Below, in pieces: positions 7,922 to 17,451 of a stretch of DNA of 64,000 bases. The stretch's first letter is position 1; each line of letters opens with the position of its first letter. Source of the DNA: Methylibium petroleiphilum PM1 (GTDB lineage: Bacteria > Pseudomonadota > Gammaproteobacteria > Burkholderiales > Burkholderiaceae_C); the NCBI RefSeq assembly GCF_000015725.1, contig NC_008825.1, positions 1,984,001 to 2,048,000 on the forward strand. Reading direction: 5' to 3'. Made by a program: the position numbers and the translations under genes. The notes under the pieces were generated by a model. It worked only from the letters and a program-made list of their open reading frames with translations. It did no database searches and was not told the origin of the DNA.

Positions 7922-8865
7922 CACTGGCGCTCGACCAGGACCGGCGTTTCCCGCTGGTGCTGGCGTCCAACCGCGACGAGTTCTTCGATCGTCCGACCGC
8001 GCGATTGGCCTGGTGGACGCCCCAGGGCGGCGGTCCCGACATCCTGGGCGGTCGTGATCTGCAGGCCGGCGGCACGTGGCTGGGCCTGACCGCTGCCGGT
8101 CGCCTGGCGCTGGTCACGAACGTCCGGGCGCCGGGCAGGCAGGATGCCCAGGCGCCCTCGCGCGGCGGCCTGGTGCCGCACTGGTTGCATGGCGAGCAGC
8201 CGCTCGACCGCTTCTGGACCCAGGTGGCCGTGTCGGGCTACAACGGCTTCAACCTCGTCGCGGCCGATTTCGCGCGCGGCGAATGCTTCTGGGCCAGCAG
8301 TGCGACGGCGCTGCCGCGCCGCATCGAGCGTGGCCTCTACGGGCTGTCGAACGCGGCGCTCGACACACCGTGGCCCAAGGTCGAACACCTGAAGGCACGC
8401 GTGAAAGGCGCCCTCGCCGAAACGGCTGCGGAAGAGCCGGTCGATGCGCTCGCCAGTCGATTGTTCGAAGCGCTGGTCGACCGCAGCGTGGCCGCCGATG
8501 CCGAGCTGCCGTCGACCGGCATTCCGCGTGAGCTGGAGGCGCAACTCTCCGCCGCCTTCATCCGCACGGTGGATGGGCGCTACGGCACGCGCTGCTCCAC
8601 GCTGGTGATCACCGAGCGAGTGAAGCGCCAGCTCGTCACGCACGTGTTCGAGCGCAGCTATGCCGTCGGCGCGGGCGTGGCCCTGTTGCGGCGCTCGCGT
8701 TTGCTGGACTGGCCGCCGCGCTACAGCGGGGTGGGACAGGTGCCGCACGCCGCGGCCGAATCGGTGTCGGAAAGCACCGTGGAGGAGCCCAGCGCGCTGC
8801 CGGCAAAGGACAGCACGCCGCCGCGGCGCATCCGTGCGCGCGGGGTCCTCAAGCCGGCTCGCTGA
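7909..8865 (+). CDS. NRDE-family (TANGO2-like) protein
   Basis: 318 aa beginning MCLVALALDQ; the family-defining ASNRDEFFDRPT is at residues about 19-30. NRDE proteins have an N-terminal-nucleophile-like fold with Cys2 following Met; Cys2 is present. The biochemical role is unsettled; eukaryotic TANGO2 is linked to heme or lipid handling. The last ~50 residues (SESTVEEPSALPAKD...) look disordered. It ends 12 bases from the convergent asparaginase stop. Confidence 0.88.
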   Translation: MCLVALALDQDRRFPLVLASNRDEFFDRPTARLAWWTPQGGGPDILGGRDLQAGGTWLGLTAAGRLALVTNVRAPGRQDAQAPSRGGLVPHWLHGEQPLDRFWTQVAVSGYNGFNLVAADFARGECFWASSATALPRRIERGLYGLSNAALDTPWPKVEHLKARVKGALAETAAEEPVDALASRLFEALVDRSVAADAELPSTGIPRELEAQLSAAFIRTVDGRYGTRCSTLVITERVKRQLVTHVFERSYAVGAGVALLRRSRLLDWPPRYSGVGQVPHAAAESVSESTVEEPSALPAKDSTPPRRIRARGVLKPAR

Positions 8866-8877
8866 GCCGCAGAGGCA

Positions 8878-9825
8878 TCAGGCGCTGCGCGCCATCAGCG
8901 CAAGCATCAGTTCGATGCGGGCCTGGGCTGGTGTCCGGGCTTCGCTGATCGGCAAGGCGTCGTGGCCGGTCGGCAGCACGGCGCCGTCGGCGACGCGCGT
9001 GCAGCGCTGCACCACGATCCCCGCCGCCTGGGCGCTCCGCAACGCCGCTTCCAACGCGTGGTGCAGGCTGCCGTTGCCGGTGCCGGCCACGACGACACCA
9101 TCGACTCCCTGCGCCCGCAAGGCGTCGACCACCGCGCCCGATGCACCGGCGTGGCTGACGACGATCTCGACCCGCGGCTCGGGCCGCTCGAGGACCTCGA
9201 CGCCGAGCGGCAGGCCCGTCGGCCAGTCGCGCAGGCGACGCACGCCGCCTCCTTCGATCAGGGCGATGGCCCCGTCATCGCCAGCGCCGAATGCGTCGAG
9301 CCGATGCGTATGGCGCTTGCGCACATCGAAGGCACCGAACACCGAGCCGGCGAACACCGCGCAGACGCCTGCCGCGCCCGGCTCACGCGCCAACGCAACC
9401 GCATCGAGCAGGTTCTGCGGGCCGTCGGCCTGCACGGCGGTGGCGGGCCGCATGGCACCGGTCAGGACCACCGGCTTGCACGGCGCCAGCACGCGCTGCA
9501 GCAGGTAGGCGGTTTCCTCCAGCGTGTCCGTGCCGTGGGTGACGACGACACCGCTCACCTCGGGGCGTGCGAGATGGTGCGCGACGCGGCGGGTCAGCGA
9601 CCGCCACACCGCCACGCCCATGTCCTTGCTGTCGATCTGGGCCACCTGCTCTGCTTCGATCGGCTGGCCGGTCAAGGCCGGCACCGCTGCCAGCAACTGC
9701 GCGATGCCCAGTTTCGCTGCGGTGTAGCCGAGGCTGTCGGTGGCCGTGGCCGCGGTACCCGCGATGGTGCCGCCGGTGGCCAGAATCACGACGCGCGCCA
9801 CGGGCTGGGGTTCAGGGCTTTGCAT
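8878..9825 (-). CDS. L-asparaginase
   Basis: 315 aa. Two threonine signatures of the asparaginase/glutaminase amidohydrolase family are present: ATGGTIAGT near residue 16 and VVTHGTDTLEETAYLL near residue 95, plus TGAMRP. No signal peptide, so cytoplasmic. It hydrolyses L-asparagine to aspartate and ammonia. The start at 9825 is 11 bases from the first LexA box, which faces the divergent lexA; SOS control of this gene is possible but unproven. Confidence 0.9.
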   Translation of the reverse strand: MQSPEPQPVARVVILATGGTIAGTAATATDSLGYTAAKLGIAQLLAAVPALTGQPIEAEQVAQIDSKDMGVAVWRSLTRRVAHHLARPEVSGVVVTHGTDTLEETAYLLQRVLAPCKPVVLTGAMRPATAVQADGPQNLLDAVALAREPGAAGVCAVFAGSVFGAFDVRKRHTHRLDAFGAGDDGAIALIEGGGVRRLRDWPTGLPLGVEVLERPEPRVEIVVSHAGASGAVVDALRAQGVDGVVVAGTGNGSLHHALEAALRSAQAAGIVVQRCTRVADGAVLPTGHDALPISEARTPAQARIELMLALMARSA

Positions 9826-9836
9826 TTTCTGGGAAG

Positions 9837-9871
9837 CTGGATAAAAATACAGTCACTGGATAAAAATTCAG
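9837..9871 (+). promoter_or_regulatory. Two tandem LexA (SOS) boxes upstream of lexA
   Basis: CTGGATAAAAATACAG (9837-9852) and CTGGATAAAAATTCAG (9856-9871) both fit CTG-N10-CAG and are spaced by three bases (19-bp period, about two helical turns), so two LexA dimers could bind side by side. They lie 50-84 bases before lexA and directly abut the asparaginase start on the other strand. Confidence 0.9.
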
Positions 9872-9920
9872 TGCGCCGGTCTGGTGACAGCCCGGCTCCC
9901 GACACCGCAGGAGCACCCGC

Positions 9921-10598
9921 ATGGACGACGCCCCCAAGCTCACCGCCAGGCAGCAGCAGATCCTTGATCTGGTGCAGACCTCGATCGAGCGCACCGGATC
10001 ACCGCCCACGCGCGCCGAAATCGCCGCCGAACTCGGCTTCCGTTCTGCCAACGCGGCGGAGGAGCACCTGCAGGCCCTGGCACGCAAGGGCGTGATCGAA
10101 CTGGTGGGCGGCACCTCGCGGGGCATCCGTCTGAAGTCTGACACATTGCGTTCGCTGAACCAGTTGCGCAACAAGCAGTTCTCGCTGCCGCTGCCCAGCC
10201 TGTCGCAGCTGATGCTGCCGCTGGTCGGGCGTGTGGCTGCGGGCAGCCCCATCCTGGCGCAGGAACACATCGACCAGAGCTATGCGATCGAGGCCAGCAT
10301 GTTCCCTCGACGGCCCGACTACCTGCTCAAGGTGCGGGGCATGAGCATGCGCGACGCCGGCATCCTCGATGGCGACCTGCTCGCAGTGCAGAAGGCCCGG
10401 GAAGCCAAGAACGGGCAGATCGTCGTCGCCCGCCTGGGCGACGAGGTCACGGTCAAGCGCTTCCGGCGCGTGCGCGGCACGATCGAACTGCTGCCCGAGA
10501 ACCCGGATTTCGAGCCCATTGTCGTCACGCCGGAGAGCGGTGAGTTCGAGATCGAGGGCTTGGCCGTCGGGCTCATCCGCAACACCCTGCTCATGTGA
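9921..10598 (+). CDS. lexA: SOS repressor LexA
   Basis: 225 aa. Winged helix N-terminus (about 1-70: [27 protein letters not shown]), cleavage site Ala107-Gly108 in VAAGSP, catalytic Ser142 (GMSMRDAGI) and Lys179 (EVTVKRF). It represses DNA-damage genes and self-cleaves when RecA is activated. The tandem SOS boxes upstream indicate autoregulation. It is somewhat longer than E. coli LexA (202 aa), mainly between the two domains. Confidence 0.97.
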
Positions 10599-10721
10599 GA
10601 TCGGCTGGCGCCTGAATTCATGGCCCCCGCGGGTGGTGGGCATGCGCGCCAAACGGCGTGTTATCCCGCGGACCAGGCCCATCGACATCAATCCTGCTGA
10701 ACTTCCGATTGGAGATTCACC

Positions 10722-11051
10722 ATGGTCACGGTCTTTTGGAACCCCTTGCGGCGCTGGTGGCAGACCGCCTTCCAGGCCTCCACGCCTGCTACGGTACCGG
10801 CGCTCGTGTTCAGGTCACCGGCATTCCGCACCCGCCCCGTCTCAGCCGCCACACCGCGACCCCGGCCGGTCACGCCCTTCAGGGCCGCGCTGCCCCGCGT
10901 CGCCGGCATCGAGAACGCGCGGCGCGCCGCGAGGCGCTTCTGGATGACCATGGACCCCGAGGACCAGCGGCGTGCCGCGATCGGCGGGTCGTTCGCGGAG
11001 GTGTGTGCAGCGCTCGAGAGCCTGGCAGCGATCGAAGACCGGCGGGCCTGA
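10722..11051 (+). CDS. Small hypothetical protein downstream of lexA
   Basis: 109 aa with a good ribosome binding site (TTGGAG, 7 bases before the ATG). Arg/Pro-rich middle (about 35-62); the C-terminal third looks helical (DPEDQRRAAIGGSFAEVCAALESLAAIEDRRA). No family recognised. It lies 123 bases after lexA on the same strand and is followed by a terminator hairpin, so it may be co-transcribed and SOS-controlled. Confidence 0.6.
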   Translation: MVTVFWNPLRRWWQTAFQASTPATVPALVFRSPAFRTRPVSAATPRPRPVTPFRAALPRVAGIENARRAARRFWMTMDPEDQRRAAIGGSFAEVCAALESLAAIEDRRA

Positions 11052-11073
11052 GTTTCCAGGCGCCGCCGGACAC

Positions 11074-11099
11074 GAGCCGGGCCTTGCGCCCGGCTCTTT
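11074..11099 (+). terminator. Rho-independent terminator after lexA and the small gene
   Basis: GAGCCGGGC (11074-11082)/GCCCGGCTC (11088-11096), 9-bp perfect stem, loop CTTGC, followed by TTT on the plus strand. It lies between the stop of 10722-11051 and the convergent phaB stop, so it may serve both sides, but the short U-run favours the plus strand. Confidence 0.75.
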
Positions 11100-11103
11100 A
11101 CCG

Positions 11104-11841
11104 TCAGCCCATGTGCAGGCCGCCGTTCACCGAGAAGTCGGCACCGGTGGCGAAGCCGGACTCCTCGGAGGCCACCCACGACACCATCGAGGCGATGTCC
11201 TCGGGCGTGCCGAGCCGCTTGACGGGGATGGTCGCCACGATCTTGTCGAGCACGTCCTGGCGGATCGCACGGACCATCTCGGTACCGATGTAGCCCGGGC
11301 TCACGGTATTGACCGTCACACCCTTGCTGGCCACTTCCTGGGCCAGCGCCATCGTGAAGCCGTGCATGCCGGCCTTGGCCGCCGAGTAGTTCGTCTGGCC
11401 GAACTGGCCCTTCTCGCCGTTGACCGAGCTGATGTTGATGATGCGGCCCCAGCCGGCGTCGGTCATTTCGTCGATCACCTGCTTGGTCACGTTGAACAGG
11501 CTGTCGAGGTTGGTGCTGATCACCGCGCTCCAGTCGTCACGGGTCATCTTGCGGAACATGCCGTCACGCGTGATGCCGGCGTTGTTCACCAGCACACTGA
11601 CCGGCCCGTGCTGTGCCTTGACCTCCTTGAAGGCCTCGACGGTCGACTCCCATTCGGCCACGTTGCCCACCGAAGCGTGGAAGCTGTAGCCGAGTGCGGC
11701 CTGCTCGTCGAGCCACTTCTTGAAGTTGCGGCTCGGGCCGCAACCGGCCACGACGGTGAAGCCGTCCTTGTGCAGACGCTGGCAGATCGCGGTACCGATG
11801 CCGCCCATGCCCCCCGTGACGTATGCGACCTTCTTGCTCAT
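11104..11841 (-). CDS. phaB: Acetoacetyl-CoA reductase
   Basis: 245 aa. Short-chain dehydrogenase: GGMGGIG nucleotide-binding motif (residues about 10-16), NNAG, catalytic Ser with YSAAKAG (Tyr/Lys), and SPGYIGTEMV. It reduces acetoacetyl-CoA to (R)-3-hydroxybutyryl-CoA with NADPH for polyhydroxybutyrate synthesis. It is 113 bases downstream of phaA on the same strand; order phaC-phaA-phaB as in Cupriavidus. Confidence 0.95.
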   Translation of the reverse strand: MSKKVAYVTGGMGGIGTAICQRLHKDGFTVVAGCGPSRNFKKWLDEQAALGYSFHASVGNVAEWESTVEAFKEVKAQHGPVSVLVNNAGITRDGMFRKMTRDDWSAVISTNLDSLFNVTKQVIDEMTDAGWGRIINISSVNGEKGQFGQTNYSAAKAGMHGFTMALAQEVASKGVTVNTVSPGYIGTEMVRAIRQDVLDKIVATIPVKRLGTPEDIASMVSWVASEESGFATGADFSVNGGLHMG

Positions 11842-11954
11842 TGTTCTGCTCCTCTGTGGTTTGTCATGGCCGCTCTAGCGTCGCGTGCCGATATGCGTGG
11901 GTCAAGGGTATTCGCCCGATCCGGGCTCACCCTTAATGAATGCGCGGTTGCTCC

Positions 11955-13136
11955 TCAGCGCTCCACGGTCAATGCAACACCCATGCCGCCGCCGATGCAC
12001 AGCGACGCAATGCCGCGCTTGCTGCCGCGGCGCTGCATCTCGTGCAGCAGCGTCACCAGCACGCGGCAACCCGACGCACCGATCGGGTGGCCGATGGCGA
12101 TCGCCCCTCCGTTGACGTTGACCTTGCTGGTGTCCCAGCCCATCTCGTTGTTGACCGCGCAGGCCTGGGCAGCGAAGGCCTCGTTGATCTCCAGCAGATC
12201 CAGGTCGGCCGGCTTCCAGCCCGCCCGCTCCAAGGCACGCTTGCTGGCAGGCACCGGGCCCATGCCCATCAGCGACGGGTCGAGGCCGGCGCTCGCGTAG
12301 GAGGCGATGCGTGCAAGCGGCTTCAGGCCGAGCTGGTCGGCCTTCTTCGCGCTCATGACCAGCACCGCGGCCGCGCCGTCGTTCAGGCCCGAGGCGTTGC
12401 CGGCGGTCACGCCGCCCGCCTTGTCGAAGGCCGGGCGCAGGCCGGCCAGCACGTCGGCGTTGGTCTTGCGGTTGATGAACTCGTCGGCCGCGAACACGAT
12501 CGGGTCGCCCTTCTTCTGGGCGATGCTGAACGGCACGATCTCGTCCTTGAACTTGCCGGCATCCTGGGCTGCGGCCGCCTTCTGCTGCGAACCCAACGCC
12601 AATGCGTCCTGCTGTTCGCGCGTGATGCCGTATTTCTTCGCCACGTTTTCGGCGGTGATGCCCATGTGGTACTGGTTGTACACATCCCACAGGCCGTCGA
12701 CGATCATCGTGTCGATCAGCTTCCAGTCCCCCATGCGCTGACCGTCGCGTGAACCCGGCAGCACGTGCGGCGCCAGGCTCATGTTCTCCTGGCCGCCGGC
12801 GATCACGATCTCGGCATCGCCGTCGCGGATGGCCTGGGCTGCCAGCATCACGGCCTTCAGGCCGGAGCCGCAGACCTTGTTGATGGTCATGGCCGGCACG
12901 CCCTGCGGCAGGCCGGCCTTGATGACCGATTGGCGCGCCGGGTTCTGGCCACTGCCTGCAGTGAGCACCTGACCGAGGATCACCTCGCTGATCTGCTCGC
13001 CGGACAGGCCGCTGCGCGCCAGCAGGGCCTGGATCACTGCGGCGCCGAGTTCCGGCGCCGGGGTCTTGGCGAGCGTGCCGCCGAACTTGCCCACGGCGGT
13101 GCGGGCGGCGCTGACGATCACGATGTCGGTGGTCAT
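11955..13136 (-). CDS. phaA: Acetyl-CoA C-acetyltransferase (beta-ketothiolase)
   Basis: 393 aa from the ATG at 13136, which has an AAGGAG ribosome binding site. Catalytic Cys89 (NKVCGSG), the C-terminal [10 protein letters not shown] (His) and CIGGGMG (Cys) are present. Condenses two acetyl-CoA to acetoacetyl-CoA, first step of PHB synthesis. Located between phaC and phaB. Confidence 0.95.
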   Translation of the reverse strand: MTTDIVIVSAARTAVGKFGGTLAKTPAPELGAAVIQALLARSGLSGEQISEVILGQVLTAGSGQNPARQSVIKAGLPQGVPAMTINKVCGSGLKAVMLAAQAIRDGDAEIVIAGGQENMSLAPHVLPGSRDGQRMGDWKLIDTMIVDGLWDVYNQYHMGITAENVAKKYGITREQQDALALGSQQKAAAAQDAGKFKDEIVPFSIAQKKGDPIVFAADEFINRKTNADVLAGLRPAFDKAGGVTAGNASGLNDGAAAVLVMSAKKADQLGLKPLARIASYASAGLDPSLMGMGPVPASKRALERAGWKPADLDLLEINEAFAAQACAVNNEMGWDTSKVNVNGGAIAIGHPIGASGCRVLVTLLHEMQRRGSKRGIASLCIGGGMGVALTVER

Positions 13137-13209
13137 GGCAATTCTCCTTGCTGAAGTGACCGGGATGGGCGATTCCGCGGTGGAATGAAAAGGGACAGTG
13201 TGGAAGGGG

Positions 13210-14892
13210 TCAGGCCTTGGCCTTGACGTAACGGCCGGGTGCCGGCTCGATGATCTTGTGGTTGCGGTCACCGGGCGCCTTCGGCGCCGGCACCAGCTTG
13301 CCGCCCAGCGGCTTGAGCCAGTCGGTCCAGGCGGGCCACCAGCTGCCGGGATGCTCGGTGGCGCCTTCGAACCAGGCATCCGCAGTCTTGGGCAGGCGGC
13401 TGTTGATCCAGTGGCTGCGCTTGTTCTTCGTCGGGGGGTTGATGACGCCGGCGATATGGCCGGAGGCGCCCAGCACGAACTGCTTCTTGCCCGGCAGCAC
13501 CTCGACGGTCGCGTAGGCGCTCTGCCACGGCACGATGTGGTCCTCGCGCGAGGCGTAGATGAAGGTCGGCAGGTTGACCTTGCGCAGGTCGAGCGGCTCG
13601 CCGCACACCGTCACCTTGCCGGGCTTGATGAGGTTGTTCTCGAGGTAGGTGTGGCGGAGGTACCAGCAGTACATCGGCCCCGGCAGATTGGTGCTGTCGG
13701 AGTTCCAGTACAGCAGGTCGAAAGGCGGCGGCGTCTCGCCCTTCAGGTAGTTGCCGACCACGTAATTCCACACCAGGTCGTTGGGGCGGAGGAAGCTGAA
13801 GGTTGCCGCCAGTTCCTTGCCCTTGAGCAGACCGCCCTGGCCGAGCGCCATCTCGCGCATCGACACCATCTGCTCGTCGACGAACAGGTCGAGCACGCCG
13901 GTGTCGGAGAAATCGAGGAAGCTCGTCAGCATCGTGAGGCTCGCCGACGGGTGCTCCCCGCGGGCGGCCAGCACGGCCAGTGCAGTCGCCAACAGCGTGC
14001 CGCCGATGCAGAAGCCCAGCGTGTTGATCTGTTCCTGCTTCGAGATCGCCTGCACCTCGCGGATCGCGCGGATCACCGCGTGCTCGATGTAGTCGTCCCA
14101 GGTCTTGTCGCCGAGGCTCTCGTCGGCGTTCACCCAGCTCAGCATGAACACGCGATGCCCCTGGCTCACGGCATAGCGCACCAGCGAGTTCTCGGGCTGC
14201 AAGTCCATGATGTAGAACTTGTTGATGCACGGCGGCACGATCAGCAGCGGCCGCTCGTGCACCTTGGCCGTCAGCGGCTTGTACTCGATCAGCTGGAACA
14301 GCGCGTTCTCGAACACCACCGAACCTTCGGTTGTCGCCACGTTGCGGCCGACCTCGAACAGGCTCTCGTCGGTTTGCGACAGATGGCCCTGGCGCACGTC
14401 GTGCCACAGGTGCTGCAGTCCCTGGGTGATGCTTTCGCCCTGGGTCTCGATCGCCTTGCGCTGCGCCTCGGGGTTGAGTGCCAGGTAATTGGCCGGCGAC
14501 GAGGCGTCGATCCACTGCTGGACCGCGAAGCGGATGCGCTGCCGGGTCTTTTCGTCGGCCTGCACCTGGTCGGCGAGCTGCAGCAAGGTGCGGGCGTTGA
14601 GCATGTACATGCCCGCCGTGAAGGCCGCCGCCGGGTTGGACATCCAGTCCTTGGCCGCAAATCGCCGGTCGGCGGGCGGTGGTGCCCCATCGGCACCCTG
14701 CGTCGCCTGGTTCCAGAGTGCGGCCGCTTCGCTCAGGTAGGACGATTGCAGCGCGGGCAATGCGTCGGCCGGAAGCTGCACGCCCGTCATGCCCTTGAGG
14801 GCCTCGGTCCAGCCCTGGGCCAGCTGCTGCGCGGATTGGGCGAAGTCCATCCCCGGGGCAACGCCACCCCAACCGGTTGCGCCTTTGTTCAT
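13210..14892 (-). CDS. phaC: Class I polyhydroxyalkanoate synthase
   Basis: 560 aa. The lipase-like box GFCIGG places catalytic Cys295; REDHIVPW and GASGHIAGV supply Asp and His. PHA synthase N-terminal domain (about 60-230) precedes the alpha/beta hydrolase core. It polymerises (R)-3-hydroxyacyl-CoA on the granule surface. Class I is judged from the length, slightly under the ~590 aa of Cupriavidus, and the absence of a nearby phaE or phaR. Ribosome binding site GAGGAG upstream of 14892. Confidence 0.95.
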   Translation of the reverse strand: MNKGATGWGGVAPGMDFAQSAQQLAQGWTEALKGMTGVQLPADALPALQSSYLSEAAALWNQATQGADGAPPPADRRFAAKDWMSNPAAAFTAGMYMLNARTLLQLADQVQADEKTRQRIRFAVQQWIDASSPANYLALNPEAQRKAIETQGESITQGLQHLWHDVRQGHLSQTDESLFEVGRNVATTEGSVVFENALFQLIEYKPLTAKVHERPLLIVPPCINKFYIMDLQPENSLVRYAVSQGHRVFMLSWVNADESLGDKTWDDYIEHAVIRAIREVQAISKQEQINTLGFCIGGTLLATALAVLAARGEHPSASLTMLTSFLDFSDTGVLDLFVDEQMVSMREMALGQGGLLKGKELAATFSFLRPNDLVWNYVVGNYLKGETPPPFDLLYWNSDSTNLPGPMYCWYLRHTYLENNLIKPGKVTVCGEPLDLRKVNLPTFIYASREDHIVPWQSAYATVEVLPGKKQFVLGASGHIAGVINPPTKNKRSHWINSRLPKTADAWFEGATEHPGSWWPAWTDWLKPLGGKLVPAPKAPGDRNHKIIEPAPGRYVKAKA

Positions 14893-15018
14893 GTGTCTCC
14901 TCGCCTGTCGGCCACTCGCCTACGATGGTCGGCTGCACACGAAGTTTCGCTGAACCCCTTGCCGTTGCTTGCAGCCCTGATTCATTATGCGACTCACCCT
15001 TGCGCAGAACTGAATCCA

Positions 15019-15303
15019 ATGTACTTGGTTGCAATCGCCTGGCTGTACGTGGCACTGCTGATGGCGGCCGCCGAAGCCACCCACAGCCAGGGCAGCGTGC
15101 TCGGCGCATTCTTCACCTTCTTGCTGTACGGCTTGGGCCCGGTGGCGCTGATGATCTACCTGCTTGGAACGCCGGCGCGTCGTGCCGCGCGGCGTCGCGC
15201 CGAGGCGTCGCAGGCCTCAACGCCGCTCGATCCAGATGGCAGCGGCCATGCGCCCGCTGTTGCCATGGCGCGGACGGTCGCGACGGAACGAAAAGAAACG
15301 TGA
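15019..15303 (+). CDS. Small membrane protein, hypothetical
   Basis: 94 aa from the ATG at 15019. Two hydrophobic segments (about 3-17 and 27-49: GAFFTFLLYGLGPVALMIYL) followed by a basic cluster (RRAARRRAEA) and a disordered tail. Probably an inner-membrane protein with both ends cytoplasmic. Its last 87 bases overlap convergently with the 3' end of the laccase-domain gene, so the tail sequence is constrained by the other strand. Divergent from phaC. No function known. Confidence 0.6.
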   Translation: MYLVAIAWLYVALLMAAAEATHSQGSVLGAFFTFLLYGLGPVALMIYLLGTPARRAARRRAEASQASTPLDPDGSGHAPAVAMARTVATERKET

Positions 15304-15990
15304 GGCTTCCTCGACAGTGCACCAGGTTCCGCCCTCGATGCGCTCGAGGCCAAGCGCCGCCAGTCGGTCGCGTGCCAGGCCTGCCAGATCGGCTAGCCAC
15401 TTCCCCGCCGTATGGGACTTGAAACGCCCGTGGGGCGTTGCCTGCGACACGCCGAAGCCGGCCAGCACGTCAGCCCCCACCTCGAACTGACGTGGCCCGA
15501 TGCAGGGGCCAAGCCAGGCCTCCAGCTCGGCCGCGGGGCAGCCGGCCGCCTGGCACAGAGCGGACACGGTCGTCTCCAGCACCCCGGCCGACAGACCTCG
15601 CCAGCCGGCGTGAGCGGCAGCGACGCCGAGGCCTCCCGGCGCAGCGAACAGCACTGGCAGGCAGTCGGCGACCTGGATCACGCAGGCCACGCCAGGGTCG
15701 GTGGTCCAGCAGGCGTCGGCTTCGGGCACGGAGTCCGAGGGTTCGGTCAGCGGCAGACGCAGCGCACGCACGCCGTGAACCTGGCGCAGGAAGACCGGCG
15801 TGCCGCCCAGTGCGGCCGCGTAGCGACGCCGGTTCTCCGCCACGGCGAGCGGATCGTCGCCGACCGCACTGCCGAGATTGAGCGACTCGAACACGCCCCT
15901 GCTCACGCCGCCGGCGCGCGTGCTCATCAGCGCACCGACCCTGGCCGTCGCAAAGCGAGGCCGGAGCGCCTCGGAGAGAGGGTTGGTCAC
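15217..15990 (-). CDS. pgeF: Multicopper polyphenol oxidase / laccase-domain protein (YfiH, PgeF)
   Basis: 257 aa from GTG 15990, which overlaps the stop of the upstream glutathione-transferase gene (CCGTGA). Family motifs: STRAGGVS, LRQVHG, ADC (VADCLPVLF), HAGWRGL and GPCIGP, including the His/Cys metal ligands. Once called laccase; E. coli YfiH was shown to remove misincorporated serine from peptidoglycan precursors (PgeF). Which role applies here is not visible in sequence. Confidence 0.88.
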   Translation of the reverse strand: MTNPLSEALRPRFATARVGALMSTRAGGVSRGVFESLNLGSAVGDDPLAVAENRRRYAAALGGTPVFLRQVHGVRALRLPLTEPSDSVPEADACWTTDPGVACVIQVADCLPVLFAAPGGLGVAAAHAGWRGLSAGVLETTVSALCQAAGCPAAELEAWLGPCIGPRQFEVGADVLAGFGVSQATPHGRFKSHTAGKWLADLAGLARDRLAALGLERIEGGTWCTVEEASRFFSFRRDRPRHGNSGRMAAAIWIERR

Positions 15991-16628
15991 GGCTCGAAAT
16001 CCGGGCAGGCCGAAGGCTGCGCGCGCTGGAAGGCCGGCTCGGCCATGCAGGCCTCGAACACCCGCATCACCGTGGGTACGTGGTCCAACCGGCAATCGAA
16101 GCGCTGCGCATTGAAGATCTGCGGCACCAGCACGCAGTCCGCCAGCGTCGGTGACTCCCCGTGGCAGTAGCGTCCGGTGCCCGGCTCCTGCGCGAGTCGC
16201 TGCTCGACCACACCCAGGCCCTGCTCGACCCAGTGCCGATACCAGGTGTTCTTGGCCACCTCACCCACCTGCAGCTCCCGCACCAGGTAGCGCAGCACCC
16301 GGAGGTTGTTCAGCGGGTGGATCTCGCAGGCGATGTCGAGCGCCAGCGAGCGGATGCGCGCGCGATCGAGTGCCGTGCCCGGCAGCAGCGGCGGCTGCGG
16401 GTGCACTTCGTCGAGGTATTCGATGATCGCCAGCGACTGGCTGATCGACGCCTCACCGTCGATCAGCTGCGGGACGAGCCGGGCGCTCGACACCGCGCCA
16501 TAGGCCGCGGCGAGGTGCTCGTTGCGCGCCAGGTGCACCGCGCGGTAATCGTGGGCCAGTCCCTTGAGCGCCAGCGCGATCCGCACACGGAACGCGGCCG
16601 AGGAGCGGAAGTAGCTGTACAGCTCCAC
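15987..16628 (-). CDS. Zeta-class glutathione transferase: maleylacetoacetate or maleylpyruvate isomerase
   Basis: 213 aa, family length. The active-site motif SSAAFRVRIAL (residues about 9-19) and the GSH-site region LVPQLIDGEASISQSLAIIEYL are present. It isomerises maleyl- to fumaryl-substrates with glutathione. The 11-base distance to a fumarylpyruvate-hydrolase-like gene suggests the pair completes a gentisate-type or homogentisate-type aromatic pathway. The ring-cleaving dioxygenase is not in the window, so the exact substrate is open (maiA versus nagL). Confidence 0.85.
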   Translation of the reverse strand: MELYSYFRSSAAFRVRIALALKGLAHDYRAVHLARNEHLAAAYGAVSSARLVPQLIDGEASISQSLAIIEYLDEVHPQPPLLPGTALDRARIRSLALDIACEIHPLNNLRVLRYLVRELQVGEVAKNTWYRHWVEQGLGVVEQRLAQEPGTGRYCHGESPTLADCVLVPQIFNAQRFDCRLDHVPTVMRVFEACMAEPAFQRAQPSACPDFEP

Positions 16629-16639
16629 GGCGCGTCCGC

Positions 16640-17347
16640 TCAGCCGGTGATGTGCACGCGCAGCGGCTCCAGGCCCTCGACGCGTGCCTCGAGCAGGTCA
16701 CCGGGCACGACCGCTGCCACACCCTCCGGCGTCCCGGTGTAGATCAGGTCGCCCGGCGCTAGCGTCCATGCGGCCGACAGGTGCTCGATGATCTCAGCCA
16801 CGCTCCAGATCATGCGGTTGATGTGGCTGACCTGGCGTACCGTGCCGTTGACGTCGAGCACGATCGGCGCCGTGTGGATGCCGGGCACCTGCGCGGCGGG
16901 CGTCAGCGGCCCGATCGGCGCCGACGCCTCGAAACTCTTGCCGATCTCCCAGGGCCGGCCGGCCTTCTTCATGTCGTTCTGCAGGTCGCGCCGCGTCATG
17001 TCCAGCCCGACCGCGTAGCCCCACACATGGTCGAGGGCGGCTGCGGCCGGGATGTCACGCCCGCCCTTGCCAAGAGCCACCACGAGCTCGACTTCATGGT
17101 GCAGGCTCTTCGTCAGGCCCGGATAGGGCATCTCGCCGGTCGTGCCGGCGTCCACCGCCAGCACCGCGTCGGCCGGCTTCATGAAGAAGAACGGCGCCTC
17201 GCGGCCGGTGTGGCCCATCTCGATGGCGTGCTCGGCGTAGTTGCGGCCGACGCAGTAGATGCGGCGCACCGGGAAGCGCTCGCTGCGGCCTTGCACCGGA
17301 ACGCTGGGCGTGGAAGGAAGTTCGATCACATGGTGAAGGATGGGCAT
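16640..17347 (-). CDS. Fumarylacetoacetate hydrolase family protein (fumarylpyruvate hydrolase type)
   Basis: 235 aa from the ATG at 17347. Metal-site motifs HHEVELVV, YAVGLDMTRRDLQ and GDLIYTGTPEGV are present; the N-terminus YCVGRNYAEHAIEMGH and PFFFMKPADAV resembles NagK-type fumarylpyruvate hydrolases, which have this short length. It would hydrolyse the fumaryl product of the neighbouring isomerase. Divergent from the NUDIX gene with 104 bases between starts. Confidence 0.87.
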   Translation of the reverse strand: MPILHHVIELPSTPSVPVQGRSERFPVRRIYCVGRNYAEHAIEMGHTGREAPFFFMKPADAVLAVDAGTTGEMPYPGLTKSLHHEVELVVALGKGGRDIPAAAALDHVWGYAVGLDMTRRDLQNDMKKAGRPWEIGKSFEASAPIGPLTPAAQVPGIHTAPIVLDVNGTVRQVSHINRMIWSVAEIIEHLSAAWTLAPGDLIYTGTPEGVAAVVPGDLLEARVEGLEPLRVHITG

Positions 17348-17451
17348 GGTCGTTGGGCGAACTTCATCAAGGCGCCGAAGATGATGCCACGCGGACCCGG
17401 GCACAGGTCCGCCATGGGTTCGTCGCGAGGGCCCCGGTACACTCGCTCGCC

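Noticed and set aside
13198-15303. 701-codon plus-strand open frame across phaC
   Set aside because: It is antisense to phaC, whose catalytic motifs are intact. High-GC codon bias keeps this frame open. Only its last part, from the ATG at 15019, has protein character.
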